64,000 nt of DNA from Solirubrobacter ginsenosidimutans (GTDB lineage Bacteria > Actinomycetota > Thermoleophilia > Solirubrobacterales > Solirubrobacteraceae), in NCBI RefSeq assembly GCF_027587205.1, contig NZ_JAPDOD010000042.1, positions 1 to 64,000 on the forward strand, read 5' to 3'. The notes under the pieces are model-generated. The model saw only the letters and a program-made list of their open reading frames with translations. It was not told the DNA's origin and did not search any database. The position numbers were made by a program, and so were the translations under genes. Within the stretch, counting starts at the first letter, position 1. Each line of letters opens with the position of its first letter. Shown in pieces: positions 1 through 8,321 of this stretch.

Positions 1-63
1 CGCGCCGTCACGCGGCGCCGGTGCGCCGGGGCGAGTCGCGCCGTCACGCGGCGCCGGTGCGCC
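1..63. repeat. Two 27-bp direct repeats, 36-bp period, at window edge
   Basis: A 27-bp unit beginning CGCGCCGTCACGCGG occurs identically at 1-27 and 37-63, separated by the 9-bp spacer GGGGCGAGT. The array may continue beyond the left edge. The stretch 64-164 that follows is GC-rich, holds no convincing gene, and repeats GTCTCGCGCC at about 66 and 127. It lies just 3' of the minus-strand glycosyltransferase gene. Function is unknown. Confidence 0.6.
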
Positions 64-164
64 CGTCCCGTCTCGCGCCGGCGGCGCTCCTAAGACGTCG
101 CGGAGCGCGCGCTCGGACGGGGTGCGCGTCTCGCGCCAGGGGGGTTCGGGTGTCGGTGATGCGG

Positions 165-1442
165 TCACACAGCTCTCCTCTGCGCGACGAGGTGTTCCAG
201 GTCAGCGAGCTCGGCGGCGAACGCTCGCTCCCAGCGGTTGGCCGCGGCGAAACGCGCCGCGGCGAGGCGATCGGGGGTGGCGGCACGCGCACGCTCGATG
301 GCGTCCAGGAGCGCGCGTGGGTCACCCGGGGGGAAGGTGTTGACGAGCTCGCCGAGCAGCTGCGCGGACGGAGCGGTGGTGCAGGCGACGGTCGAGGCGC
401 CGGAGGCGGCGGCCTCGAAAGCGACGAGCCCGAACGTCTCGAGCTCGCCCGGCATGACGACGCAGCGCGCGCTGCGGTAGGCCGAGGCGAGGGCGTCGCG
501 GTCGCGCTCGTGCGGGACCAGCCGGACGCGGTCGGTGAGCCCAAGTTTGCGGATCCGCGTGTCGACGGCACCCTCGGCGCTGCCGCTGCCCATCAGCCAC
601 AGCGGCCATGGGTCAGCTGACCGAGCGGCCGCCTCGAGCAGCTCGAGCACGCCCTTCTCGCGCCCGATCCGGCCCGCATAGAGCACGTGGTCGCCGCGCC
701 GCTCGTCGCCCTCGGGATAGAACGCGGAGTCCAGCCCGAAGCGCAGTGGCAGCGTCGCTGCGCGCCCGGTGTCGCCGCGCGGGTCGCACGCGGACATCAC
801 GCCGTCGGCGCGGGCGTACGCCCGCCGCAGCCACCCGCCCAGCCCGGCGCGATAGAGGCGGGTGGGGCCGGGGAGCGCGTTGGCGTCGAGGTCGAGCGAG
901 CCGTGGTGGACCATCACCACCGGCACGTCGATCGACTGTACCGCGCGCGGCGCCCAGAACGGATCGTGCAGCAGCACGACGTCAGGTTCGAGCTCGCGCA
1001 GAAGGTCGACCAGAGGTCGCGTTCCGATCGGCCAGCGGTAGCCGTTGGAGTGCGCGACGCGGATCGCGGGCAGCGAGCACGTTTGGCCGGTCACGTCGCG
1101 CGCGGCACCGGGCACCACCAGTCGGTGCTCGAACGCGCCTGTGCGCCGGGCGAAAGCCGACTTGGCGTCGAGGTAGGTCCGGATGCCGCCCGAACGCTCC
1201 CCGTACCACATGGCCACATCCACCACCCGCAGCGGGCGGGCGGTGACCAGCCGCAGCGCCGGCCGCTTGGATACCACATGCATACCGGGGTCTGACCCCG
1301 GTGTACGAGATGTATCCAACGTGGATACCGCGTGGATACTGGGGTCTGACCCCGGTATACGCGTTGTATGCATGTGTGGGTGGGTGCTGCTCTCGGCGGC
1401 GAGGGCGCCGCTTGGGCTGCGCTCACCGCCGGCGAGGTTCAT
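165..1442 (-). CDS. Glycosyltransferase family 4 protein
   Basis: A 425-aa GT4-type (GT-B fold) glycosyltransferase that should move a sugar from a nucleotide-sugar donor to an unidentified acceptor. The N-terminal acceptor domain starts near RVVDVAMWYGERSGGI. The C-terminal donor half shows VLYAGRIGREKG and the family's E-x7-E region in PGELETFGLVAFEAAASG. The start at 1442 overlaps the stop of the upstream PHP-glycosyltransferase gene as ATGA, so the two are probably translationally coupled. With this start, residues about 24-58 are encoded by a tandem palindromic repeat (1268-1372) and read as IPGSDP / TPGSDP repeats that do not belong to the fold. ATG 1283, after the repeat, is a good alternative start. 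The acceptor cannot be told from sequence. Confidence 0.85.
   Translation of the reverse strand: MNLAGGERSPSGALAAESSTHPHMHTTRIPGSDPSIHAVSTLDTSRTPGSDPGMHVVSKRPALRLVTARPLRVVDVAMWYGERSGGIRTYLDAKSAFARRTGAFEHRLVVPGAARDVTGQTCSLPAIRVAHSNGYRWPIGTRPLVDLLRELEPDVVLLHDPFWAPRAVQSIDVPVVMVHHGSLDLDANALPGPTRLYRAGLGGWLRRAYARADGVMSACDPRGDTGRAATLPLRFGLDSAFYPEGDERRGDHVLYAGRIGREKGVLELLEAAARSADPWPLWLMGSGSAEGAVDTRIRKLGLTDRVRLVPHERDRDALASAYRSARCVVMPGELETFGLVAFEAAASGASTVACTTAPSAQLLGELVNTFPPGDPRALLDAIERARAATPDRLAAARFAAANRWERAFAAELADLEHLVAQRRAV
1268..1372. repeat. Tandem 51-bp palindromic repeats with GGGGTCTGACCCC core
   Basis: Two units, 1268-1318 and 1322-1372, lie 54 bp apart (18 codons) and are identical at roughly 44 of 51 positions. 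Each is an imperfect hairpin centred on GGGGTCTGACCCC (1287-1299 and 1341-1353). Unit one has outer arms TTGGATAC (1267-1274) and GTATCCAA (1312-1319). They resemble REP-type elements and share the core with the palindromes at 26439 and 27199. They lie within the 5' end of the GT4 reading frame, or in its leader if the gene starts at 1283. Confidence 0.75.
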
Positions 1443-3691
1443 GCCGCGCGGACCCCCGCGGCGCCGCCCTCGTGAGCGGCGAGTGCGCGGCGCCAGCCGG
1501 CGCCCAGTGCAGCGAGCGAGGCGTCCCAGGTGCGTTCGCGGACGGCCGCGATGCCTCCTGTCGCCAAGCGGCGCCTCGACGAGGGGTGGGCGGCGAGGCC
1601 CGCGACGGCGTCGGCGAGGGCGCTGGCGCGCGGCGGGCACAGCACGCCGGAGCGGCCGGAGGCGATCAGCTCCGACGGGCCGCCCGCGTCGACGGCGACG
1701 ACCGGCAGGCCCGACGCCTGCGCCTCCAGGAGCACCTGCCCGAACGTGTCGGTCTGCGAGCAGAAGAGGAAGAGGTCGGCGTCGGCGTAGGCGCGGGCGA
1801 GCGCGTCGCCTTCGAGCCAGCCGAGGAAGGTCGCGGCCGAACCCAGCCGCAAGCGCAGCGCCTCCTGCTCGGGCCCGCCGCCGGCGAGCACCAGCTCCAG
1901 GCGCGGGTCGCGCGCCCGCGCGGCCAGGAAGGCGTCGGCCAAGAGGTCGACGCCCTTCTCCTTGGTCAAGCGGCCCGCGTACAACACGCGGACGCGACCG
2001 TCGGCCGCGCGGGTGCGCAGTGTGGGGGAGAAACGGCTGAGGTCGACGCCGCGGTCCCAGCGGCCGATCTTCGCGTCGTCGATCCCCAAAGCGCGAAGGC
2101 GCCCGTCGGAGACCTCCGACGGTGACAACACCGTGTCGCAGCCGCCGTAGAACGCGCCCAGCGCGACCTCGACGCCCGCCGCTAGCGCGTCGTCGCCCGA
2201 CCGCAGCGCCGTGTAGGCGGTCAGCTCGGTGTGGTAGCTGCCGGTGATCGGCAGGCCCATGACGCGGCCGATCATCGCCGCGGCCACACCCGCCGGCCCG
2301 GGCGAGCAGAGGTGCAGGACGTCGTAGCGGCCCTCGGCCAGCGCCTCGACGACCGCCGGCAGCGACGGCACGCCGATCTTCAGCCCTTGGTAGAAGGGGA
2401 TCTCGACCTCGGCGACCGAGCTCAGGCGGCGGTCGACGTGCTGGTCGGTGCCGATCACCTCGACGTCGAAGCCGGGCACGCCGCGCTCGCGGATCTCGTC
2501 GATCGTGTGCGTGACGCCGTGCATGCCGCCGATGCCGTCGGCGACCAGCGCGACCCGCACCGGCTCACCCTCGCGGGTGGCGAGCTTGCCCTTCTCGCGC
2601 CCGAGGAACGCCGTGGCGGGCGCGTACGGGATCGCGGCGAAGCACGCGGTGAAGAGCTCCGAGGCGGCCGCAGCGATGCGAGACGGATCGCTGACCGCGG
2701 TCTCCACGGCGTGCTTGAGCTTGCGCTCGTGGTGCCGGCGCGCGCGGCGCTCCAGATCGGCATGCGAGAACCCGTCGGACTGCAGCAAGGCCAAGAGCTC
2801 CGCCTCGCTCATGCGGAGGTCGACCGCGTCCAGCCAGGCACGCAGCAGAGCGCGCGCGTCCTCCGGCCCGAGGTCGCAGCCGATGGCGCCGCTGCGCGCG
2901 TCGCCCTCCGTCATCACCCGCTCGACCATCCGCAACACGGCGGCGGGATCGGGAGCGGCGGTGCCGTCGCCGCGCCCCAGAGCGCGGATCGCGAGCGCCA
3001 TCGCCGCGTGCGCCCACTTGGCGGCGGAACCCTGCTCGCCGTGCGCGCTCACCCGCCCGCCGCGGATGTGGGCGAGGAACTCCTGCGGCGTGGCCGCCGA
3101 AGGCGTCATCGACCAGGTGCGCCCGATGTCCACGCCCGCGTGATCGTCGGACCCACCCACGCCGGTCCCGCCGTGCGTCTCGACGTAGATCGCGGCCGGA
3201 TGGTTGAGCTCACGCGCCCGCGAGCCGTTGCGGACCTCCCAGATGTCGAAGAGCTGGGCGAGCCGGCGGCGGTGACGCGGGAGCAGCGGCGCCTCGACCG
3301 CGTAGAAGGGATGCGCGAGCGCGCAGGTGATCTCCTGCTCGTGCAGGTAGTTGGCGACGACCTCGACGTCGTCGGAGTGCGCCTGCAGCCACTCGTGGTC
3401 GCCGGGCGTGATGCCGAGGCAGAGGATGTGCACCGCCTGGGGTTCGCCCTTGAAGAACGCGGTGAGCTCCTCGGACACGAAGACGTCGGGCCGGTCGGCG
3501 ATCGTCAGCACGCCGTCGATCGTGTCGTGATCGGTGATCGTCACGAAGTCCATCCCCCGGCGCTTGGCGAGGGAATAGACCTCCTCCGGCGGCGTGGCGC
3601 ACTCGGGCAGGCCGAGGGCGCGCTGGACGCCGAGCTTCGACTCCTCCGACGCCGTGGAGTGGCAGTGGAGGTCCGCGCGGCTGGTCTTCAT
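1439..3691 (-). CDS. PHP-domain phosphoesterase / GT4 glycosyltransferase fusion
   Basis: A 750-aa two-domain enzyme. Residues about 1-230 are a PHP-type metal-dependent phosphoesterase: DLHCHST (HxH), TDHD, AHPFY and GGSDDHAG carry the expected metal ligands. A helical linker follows, to about residue 370. From about 378 (RVALVADGIGGMHGVTHTI) to the end is a GT4 glycosyltransferase, with GSYHTEL, VLYAGRLTKEKG and SQTDTFGQVLLEAQASGLP. Such a fusion could remove a phosphate and transfer a sugar on the same glycan or glycolipid; that is inference. It is upstream of and overlaps the next GT4 by 4 bp, suggesting one pathway. The start ATG 3691 gives MKTSRADLHCHST, the normal start of a PHP domain. 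Confidence 0.88.
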   Translation of the reverse strand: MKTSRADLHCHSTASEESKLGVQRALGLPECATPPEEVYSLAKRRGMDFVTITDHDTIDGVLTIADRPDVFVSEELTAFFKGEPQAVHILCLGITPGDHEWLQAHSDDVEVVANYLHEQEITCALAHPFYAVEAPLLPRHRRRLAQLFDIWEVRNGSRARELNHPAAIYVETHGGTGVGGSDDHAGVDIGRTWSMTPSAATPQEFLAHIRGGRVSAHGEQGSAAKWAHAAMALAIRALGRGDGTAAPDPAAVLRMVERVMTEGDARSGAIGCDLGPEDARALLRAWLDAVDLRMSEAELLALLQSDGFSHADLERRARRHHERKLKHAVETAVSDPSRIAAAASELFTACFAAIPYAPATAFLGREKGKLATREGEPVRVALVADGIGGMHGVTHTIDEIRERGVPGFDVEVIGTDQHVDRRLSSVAEVEIPFYQGLKIGVPSLPAVVEALAEGRYDVLHLCSPGPAGVAAAMIGRVMGLPITGSYHTELTAYTALRSGDDALAAGVEVALGAFYGGCDTVLSPSEVSDGRLRALGIDDAKIGRWDRGVDLSRFSPTLRTRAADGRVRVLYAGRLTKEKGVDLLADAFLAARARDPRLELVLAGGGPEQEALRLRLGSAATFLGWLEGDALARAYADADLFLFCSQTDTFGQVLLEAQASGLPVVAVDAGGPSELIASGRSGVLCPPRASALADAVAGLAAHPSSRRRLATGGIAAVRERTWDASLAALGAGWRRALAAHEGGAAGVRAA

Positions 3692-3806
3692 GTCTCTGGA
3701 GAATCGAGCGCGTTAGCAGGTCCTTTGTAATCAGGCGGGCAACACGGAGTGACTGTCCTGTGAACGGTCTGGGGGCAGACGCGATCCCCGGCGAAGGTGG
3801 GTCGTC

Positions 3807-5834
3807 ATGAAGCTCGGCGTACGCACCTGGGCGGGTACCGCGCGGGACGAGTTCATCCAGCTCACCGAGGGCGTCATGGCGGCCGAGGATCTCGACGATC
3901 CGGTCGACGGGGCGGTCCGGTCGAAGGTCGAGCGGATCTCCCCCCACCACGAGATCGTGACGGTCGCCGCACCCGCCGGCGTGCACCGCATCGGGCTCGT
4001 GCTGCCCGGTCACCCGCAGCAGCAGTTCATCGGCCTCGGCGCGCGCCACGGCCTGCACGTCGACCAGTCCGGCCGCAGCCTGCAGCTCGGCGCCGACCGG
4101 GCGTACACGGGGCCCGACTGCCCGCCCGACATGCTCGAGCTCGGCGGCATCCCGCAAGGCGACTACGCGCCGGTGCCGTGGCTGCTCAGCTCGCGCGGGT
4201 GGGGGGCGTGGGTCGAGACCGAGGGTCACGGCGCGCGGTTCGAGCTCGGCGACGAGGTCGTCCTCTCCACCCGCCGCGACGCCGGCCCGCTGAAGGTCCA
4301 CCTGTTCACCCACGCCACCCCGCACGCCCGCCTGCGCGCGTTCCTGAAGCTCACGGGGCTGCCGCCGGTCCTCCCCGAGTGGGCGTACGGGCACTGGAAG
4401 AGCCGCGACGTCTACAACCACGAGACCGAGGCGCAGGCGGACTTCGACGGCTATCGCGAGCACGACCTCCCGCTCGACGCGATCGTCCTCGACTCCCCGT
4501 GGGCGACGCAATACAACACGTGGGAGTTCAACCCGCACCAGTTCCCCGACGCCGCGGGCATGATCGAGCGCTGGCGGGCGGACGGCGTGCGCACCGTGGT
4601 GTGGGTCGCGCCGTGGGTGAACCTGGACTCCGACGACGGCCAGTACCCGCCCGACGCCGAGTCCGCCCGCCTGCACCGCGCGCCCGCCCCCAACTACGAG
4701 CCCGAGATGTTCGTGCGCGACGGCGAGGGAGAACCGCTGGTCGCCAAATGGTGGATGGGGACGGGCTCGCCCGTGGACTTCACCTCGCCGCGCGCGGAGG
4801 AATGGTGGCGCGAGCAGGCCAAGAACGTGCTCAAGCTCGGCGTCCAGGGGATCAAGGCCGACGACGGCGAAGGCTGGTACATCCCCGACGACGCGCAGTT
4901 CGCCGACGGGACCATCGGCGCGCAGTCCGCTTGGGGACACGGCCTGAAGTACCGCCGCTCGATGCAGCGCGCGCTGGACGAGGTGCACCCCGGCGAGGGC
5001 GTCCTTTTCGGCCGCCCGGGGTGGACCGGACAGCAGGCGGTCGGGGTGACCTGGGGCGGCGATCAGCCCTCGGACTTCTGGTCGCTGCGCACGCTCGTCG
5101 CGGCCACGCTCACCGCGGCCGCGTCCGGGTTCAGCAACTGGTCGCACGACGTCGGCGGCTACCTCGGCGAGAAGCTCGTCGCGCGCTGCCCGAAGGAGCT
5201 GCTGCTGCGGTGGGTGCAGTTCGGCTGCTTCACGCCGCTGATGCACGCGCACGGGCGCTTCGAGCAGGAGGCGTGGACGTACGACGAAGAGACGCTCGAG
5301 GTCTACCGCGCGCACGTGTTGCTGCACGAGCGCCTCGTCCCGTACGTGCGCGCCGCGGCCGCCACGGCGGCCCGCACCGGGCTCCCGATCGTGCGACCGG
5401 GAGCGCTGATCGGCCATCGCGACTGGGCGGTCGCCGATGCCTACGGCTACGGGCCGGCGCTGTGGGTGGCGCCCGTGTTGGAGAACGGCGCGCGCGAGGT
5501 CGAGGTCGACCTGCCCAAGGGCGACTGGATCGCCACCTGGGATCTGTCCGAACACGCCGGCGGCGGGACCGTGGTCGCCCCGGCACCGCTCGATCGCATC
5601 CCGGTGTGGGTGCGGCGCGGAGCGATCGTCGTCACCTATCCGGCGGCCCATGTCGCGCGCGGGCTGGGCGACACGCCGGAGTCCGAGCGGCCGCTGGAGG
5701 CGACGCTGTGGGGCGAGCCGCCCTGCGGACGGGCGGCCGCCCGACTGGTCGATGGAACAGTCGTGCGCTTCCGGCGCGGCCAATGGTCGGTGAGTGAGGA
5801 CCGGGAGGTCCACTTCCTCACGCGCGCCATGTAG
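3807..5834 (+). CDS. Glycoside hydrolase family 31 protein (alpha-glucosidase/xylosidase type)
   Basis: A 675-aa GH31 enzyme that hydrolyses alpha-glycosides. The (beta/alpha)8 core holds GIKADDGE with the catalytic nucleophile Asp at about 352, and WGGDQPSDFW with the likely acid/base Asp at about 419. SGFSNWSHDVGGY and MHAHGRF are further GH31 landmarks. An N-terminal beta-sandwich precedes the barrel and a beta-rich tail follows. No signal peptide is visible, so it is probably cytoplasmic. It is divergent from the PHP-GT gene across 115 bp (3692-3806). The start follows a purine-rich GAAGGTGGG. Substrate (glucoside, xyloside or sulfoquinovoside) cannot be assigned. Its TAG stop is also the first three bases of a possible -10 box for the next gene. 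Confidence 0.9.
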   Translation: MKLGVRTWAGTARDEFIQLTEGVMAAEDLDDPVDGAVRSKVERISPHHEIVTVAAPAGVHRIGLVLPGHPQQQFIGLGARHGLHVDQSGRSLQLGADRAYTGPDCPPDMLELGGIPQGDYAPVPWLLSSRGWGAWVETEGHGARFELGDEVVLSTRRDAGPLKVHLFTHATPHARLRAFLKLTGLPPVLPEWAYGHWKSRDVYNHETEAQADFDGYREHDLPLDAIVLDSPWATQYNTWEFNPHQFPDAAGMIERWRADGVRTVVWVAPWVNLDSDDGQYPPDAESARLHRAPAPNYEPEMFVRDGEGEPLVAKWWMGTGSPVDFTSPRAEEWWREQAKNVLKLGVQGIKADDGEGWYIPDDAQFADGTIGAQSAWGHGLKYRRSMQRALDEVHPGEGVLFGRPGWTGQQAVGVTWGGDQPSDFWSLRTLVAATLTAAASGFSNWSHDVGGYLGEKLVARCPKELLLRWVQFGCFTPLMHAHGRFEQEAWTYDEETLEVYRAHVLLHERLVPYVRAAAATAARTGLPIVRPGALIGHRDWAVADAYGYGPALWVAPVLENGAREVEVDLPKGDWIATWDLSEHAGGGTVVAPAPLDRIPVWVRRGAIVVTYPAAHVARGLGDTPESERPLEATLWGEPPCGRAAARLVDGTVVRFRRGQWSVSEDREVHFLTRAM

Positions 5835-5837
5835 CGT
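5832..5837 (+). promoter_or_regulatory. Putative -10 box TAGCGT overlapping the GH31 stop codon
   Basis: TAGCGT begins with the TAG stop of the GH31 gene and lies 8 nt before ATG 5846. That spacing would start transcription at or next to the start codon, giving a leaderless mRNA. No clear -35 element is visible. The same arrangement is seen at 30152, 47606 and possibly 32231. Confidence 0.4.
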
Positions 5838-5845
5838 CGCGCGCC

Positions 5846-7453
5846 ATGCGTATCGTCGCCCTGCTCGCCTGCCTGTTCGCCATCGTCGCCATCCCCGCCT
5901 CCGCCCACGCGTCCGAACTCGTCATCGGCGTCTACGTGCAGGGTCCGGGCACGATCACGAGCAACGGGCTGCCCGCGCCGTGCGTGTCGACGGGGGCGAC
6001 GGGCGTCAAGAAGCTGTGCGGCCTGGTCACCGTGGGCGACGCCGACCGGGTCGCGTCGTTCGAAGCGGGCTTCAGCGCGGTGGCGAAAGCCTCGCAGCCG
6101 AACCAGTCGACCTTCACCAACTGGACCTGCCAGGCGGACAACGGCGTGAGCTGCACCGACTGCGTGAGCGCCGCGAACTGCCACTTCTTCTCTCCGCTGA
6201 CGGACGGCAAGTACTCGATCACGGTCACCGCCAACTTCTCCGACACCACCGCGCCGGCCAAGCCGCTGATCACGCCCACGTACAGCACGACGGTCGACCG
6301 CCAGGTCTCGTTCGGGGTGAGCGCCAACGACACGATCGCGAGCACGTCGTGTGCGCTCGGCGGGACGCCGTTCGGCGCGTGTCCGCCGGGCAACGCCTAC
6401 GTGCTGCCCGAGGGCACCTACTCGTTCTCGGCGACCGTCACGGATCCGTCGGGCAACACCAGTCCGAGTACGACGACCACGTTCCAGATCGTCGACACCG
6501 CGCTGGTGGGCGGGCCGAGCGGGTCGTCCTCTGACCCGCGGCCGACGTTCACCTACGCATCACTCACCGGCTCGGCGTTCGACTGCTCGCTCGACGGCGC
6601 CGCGTACTCGGCGTGCGCGACCAACGGCACGCACCTCGGGCCGCTCTCCGAGGGGCAGCACACGTTCAGCGTGCGGGCCAAGTCCGGCAGCGCGTTCGAT
6701 CATGTCCCCGCGACCCGCACCTGGACCGTGGACACCACGCCGCCGGTCACGACCCTCGACCCGTTCTCCGGCCCCGGCCAGGGCGCGTTGCAGGCGGTCG
6801 ACGCGGAGACGTTCGCGTTCAGCCTCAACGAGGCGGGTGCGATCGAGTGCAGCCTCGACGGCGCGCCGTTCACGGGCTGCGCGAGCCCCGCGTCGTTCAG
6901 TGGCCTCGCCCCCGGCGCGCACACGTTCAGCGTCCGCGGCACCGACCTGGCCGGCAACGTCGGCGGACCCGCCACGCGCAGCTGGTCGGTCGCCGCGCGC
7001 GACGGCGACGGTGACGGCTCCGATCTCCGCGCGGACTGCAACGACGCGAACCCCGCGATCCACCCGGGCGCGGCCGAGATCCCCGGCAACGGCGTCGACG
7101 AGAACTGCGACGGGGCGGATGGGCCTGCCGTCGTCGGCGCGGCGAAGCGGCTGACGTTCACGCTCTCGGCCTCCGGCAAGGGCACCAAGCTCACGAAGCT
7201 GCGCCTCACCAAGGTCCCGGCGGGCGCGACCGTGACGGTCACCTGCAAGGGCAAGGGCTGCCCCAAGGGGCTGACGAAGAAGGGCTACGTCAAGCGCAAC
7301 GCGCCGAGCTCCGTCAACCTCGCCACGTACATCAAGCAGCGCATCCCGACGACCGCGACGATCACCGTGACCGTGTCCAAGACCGGCGCGACCTCCGCGG
7401 TCCGGACCCTGAAGACCCGGACCGCCAAGGCGCCGCAGATCACTTCGCGCTGA
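5846..7453 (+). CDS. Secreted Ig-like repeat protein with MopE-type metal-binding motif
   Basis: A 535-aa exported protein. The signal peptide is MRIVALLACLFAIVAIPASA-HA. The mature part has a Cys-rich N-terminal region and then about three bacterial Ig-like modules ending in phrases such as YSFSATVTDPSGNTSP, HTFSVRAKSG and HTFSVRGTDLAGN. Each contains FDCSLDGA/IECSLDGAPF with paired cysteines. A DGDGDG...DCNDANPAIHPGA...NGVDENCDG segment (about 390-425) matches the MopE-type putative metal-binding motif. The tail (about 435-535) is Lys/Thr-rich with CKGKGCPKG. It is probably a surface or extracellular binding protein; no enzyme signature is seen. Confidence 0.8.
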   Translation: MRIVALLACLFAIVAIPASAHASELVIGVYVQGPGTITSNGLPAPCVSTGATGVKKLCGLVTVGDADRVASFEAGFSAVAKASQPNQSTFTNWTCQADNGVSCTDCVSAANCHFFSPLTDGKYSITVTANFSDTTAPAKPLITPTYSTTVDRQVSFGVSANDTIASTSCALGGTPFGACPPGNAYVLPEGTYSFSATVTDPSGNTSPSTTTTFQIVDTALVGGPSGSSSDPRPTFTYASLTGSAFDCSLDGAAYSACATNGTHLGPLSEGQHTFSVRAKSGSAFDHVPATRTWTVDTTPPVTTLDPFSGPGQGALQAVDAETFAFSLNEAGAIECSLDGAPFTGCASPASFSGLAPGAHTFSVRGTDLAGNVGGPATRSWSVAARDGDGDGSDLRADCNDANPAIHPGAAEIPGNGVDENCDGADGPAVVGAAKRLTFTLSASGKGTKLTKLRLTKVPAGATVTVTCKGKGCPKGLTKKGYVKRNAPSSVNLATYIKQRIPTTATITVTVSKTGATSAVRTLKTRTAKAPQITSR

Positions 7454-7544
7454 CAGGTCGGCGCAGGTGGGACCGCAAGTCGGGCGAACCTATGCCAACG
7501 GCCTATTCACAACCTTTGCGTGGATGGCCACGATCCTGTGACCC

Positions 7545-8321
7545 ATGGCGTTCGCTTCGGTTGAACCGCTCAAGCTGCCCCGCCTGGGCCGGGTGCGCAG
7601 CGCGCGCGTCGAGTTGGCCGACGGCGCCCGGACGATGGTGCACGTCGCCCGCTACGACACCGCGACGACCGAGCTGCGCGTCGCGGTGCTGCGCTCGCAG
7701 GCGCGCCTGGAGCCGTGGTGCGCCGCCCGCGGCTACGACGAGGCGCTCGTCGGCGGCTTCTTCGTGCGGCCGGACGCGCTCCCTCTCGGTGAGGTGCGCA
7801 CCCGCGGTGTCGCACGCCGTTTCGTGCCGTTCCACGCACCGTGGGACGGCGTGCGCGCGTGCGTCCACGTGCGCGGCGGCGTCGCGTCGATCCGCCCGCG
7901 CAGCGAGATCGCCGCACAGCCGGCGGGCGACCTGCTGCAGGCGGGGCCGCTGCTGGTGCGCGACGGCGCCGTCGTCTTCGCGCGCGCCGACGACACCGAG
8001 GGCTTCAGCGCGGGCGAATCGCAGTTCGACTCCGACATCACGGACGGCCGGCACCCGCGCGCGGCGCTCGGCCTCGCCGACGGCCGGATGTTCGCCGTCG
8101 CCTGCGACGGACGCTCGCGCCACGACTCCGGGCTGACCCTGGAAGAGCTGGCCGAGTTGATGGTCTCGCTCGGCTGCGGCGCGGCGATGAACCTCGACGG
8201 CGGCGGCTCGACGTCGCTGGTCAGCGGCGGCCGGCTGCGCAACCGGCCGCGGTCGGCGTGGGAGCGACCCGAGCCCGGCGGCCGCCCCGTCTCCACGGCG
8301 CTGCTCTTCCTCCCGCGCTAA
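7545..8321 (+). CDS. Phosphodiester glycosidase (NAGPA-type) domain protein
   Basis: A 258-aa protein that is essentially one NAGPA-type phosphodiester glycosidase domain, the fold that in mammals uncovers mannose-6-phosphate and in bacteria cleaves sugar-phosphodiesters. Diagnostic features are GGFFVRPDA (about 66-75) and, near the C-terminus, AMNLDGGGSTSLV, the family's most conserved motif. There is no signal peptide, unlike many family members, so it is probably cytoplasmic. Its stop overlaps that of the convergent SIMPL gene (CTAA). A second copy of this domain is in the 1230-aa protein at 51574-55266. The substrate is unknown. Confidence 0.85.
   Translation: MAFASVEPLKLPRLGRVRSARVELADGARTMVHVARYDTATTELRVAVLRSQARLEPWCAARGYDEALVGGFFVRPDALPLGEVRTRGVARRFVPFHAPWDGVRACVHVRGGVASIRPRSEIAAQPAGDLLQAGPLLVRDGAVVFARADDTEGFSAGESQFDSDITDGRHPRAALGLADGRMFAVACDGRSRHDSGLTLEELAELMVSLGCGAAMNLDGGGSTSLVSGGRLRNRPRSAWERPEPGGRPVSTALLFLPR

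Noticed and set aside
1267..1372. CRISPR-like repeats in the first glycosyltransferase gene
   Set aside because: Only two units, adjacent with a 3-bp gap, and each is a palindrome; no spacers and no cas genes.
2231..3730. Plus-strand open frame of 499 codons opposite the PHP-GT fusion
   Set aside because: The PHP and GT4 motifs are on the minus strand; the plus frame is compositionally a shadow.
3797..5797. Overlapping 666-codon frame on the same strand as the GH31 gene
   Set aside because: Arg/Ala/Gly-only composition in an offset frame; the GH31 catalytic motifs are in the other frame.
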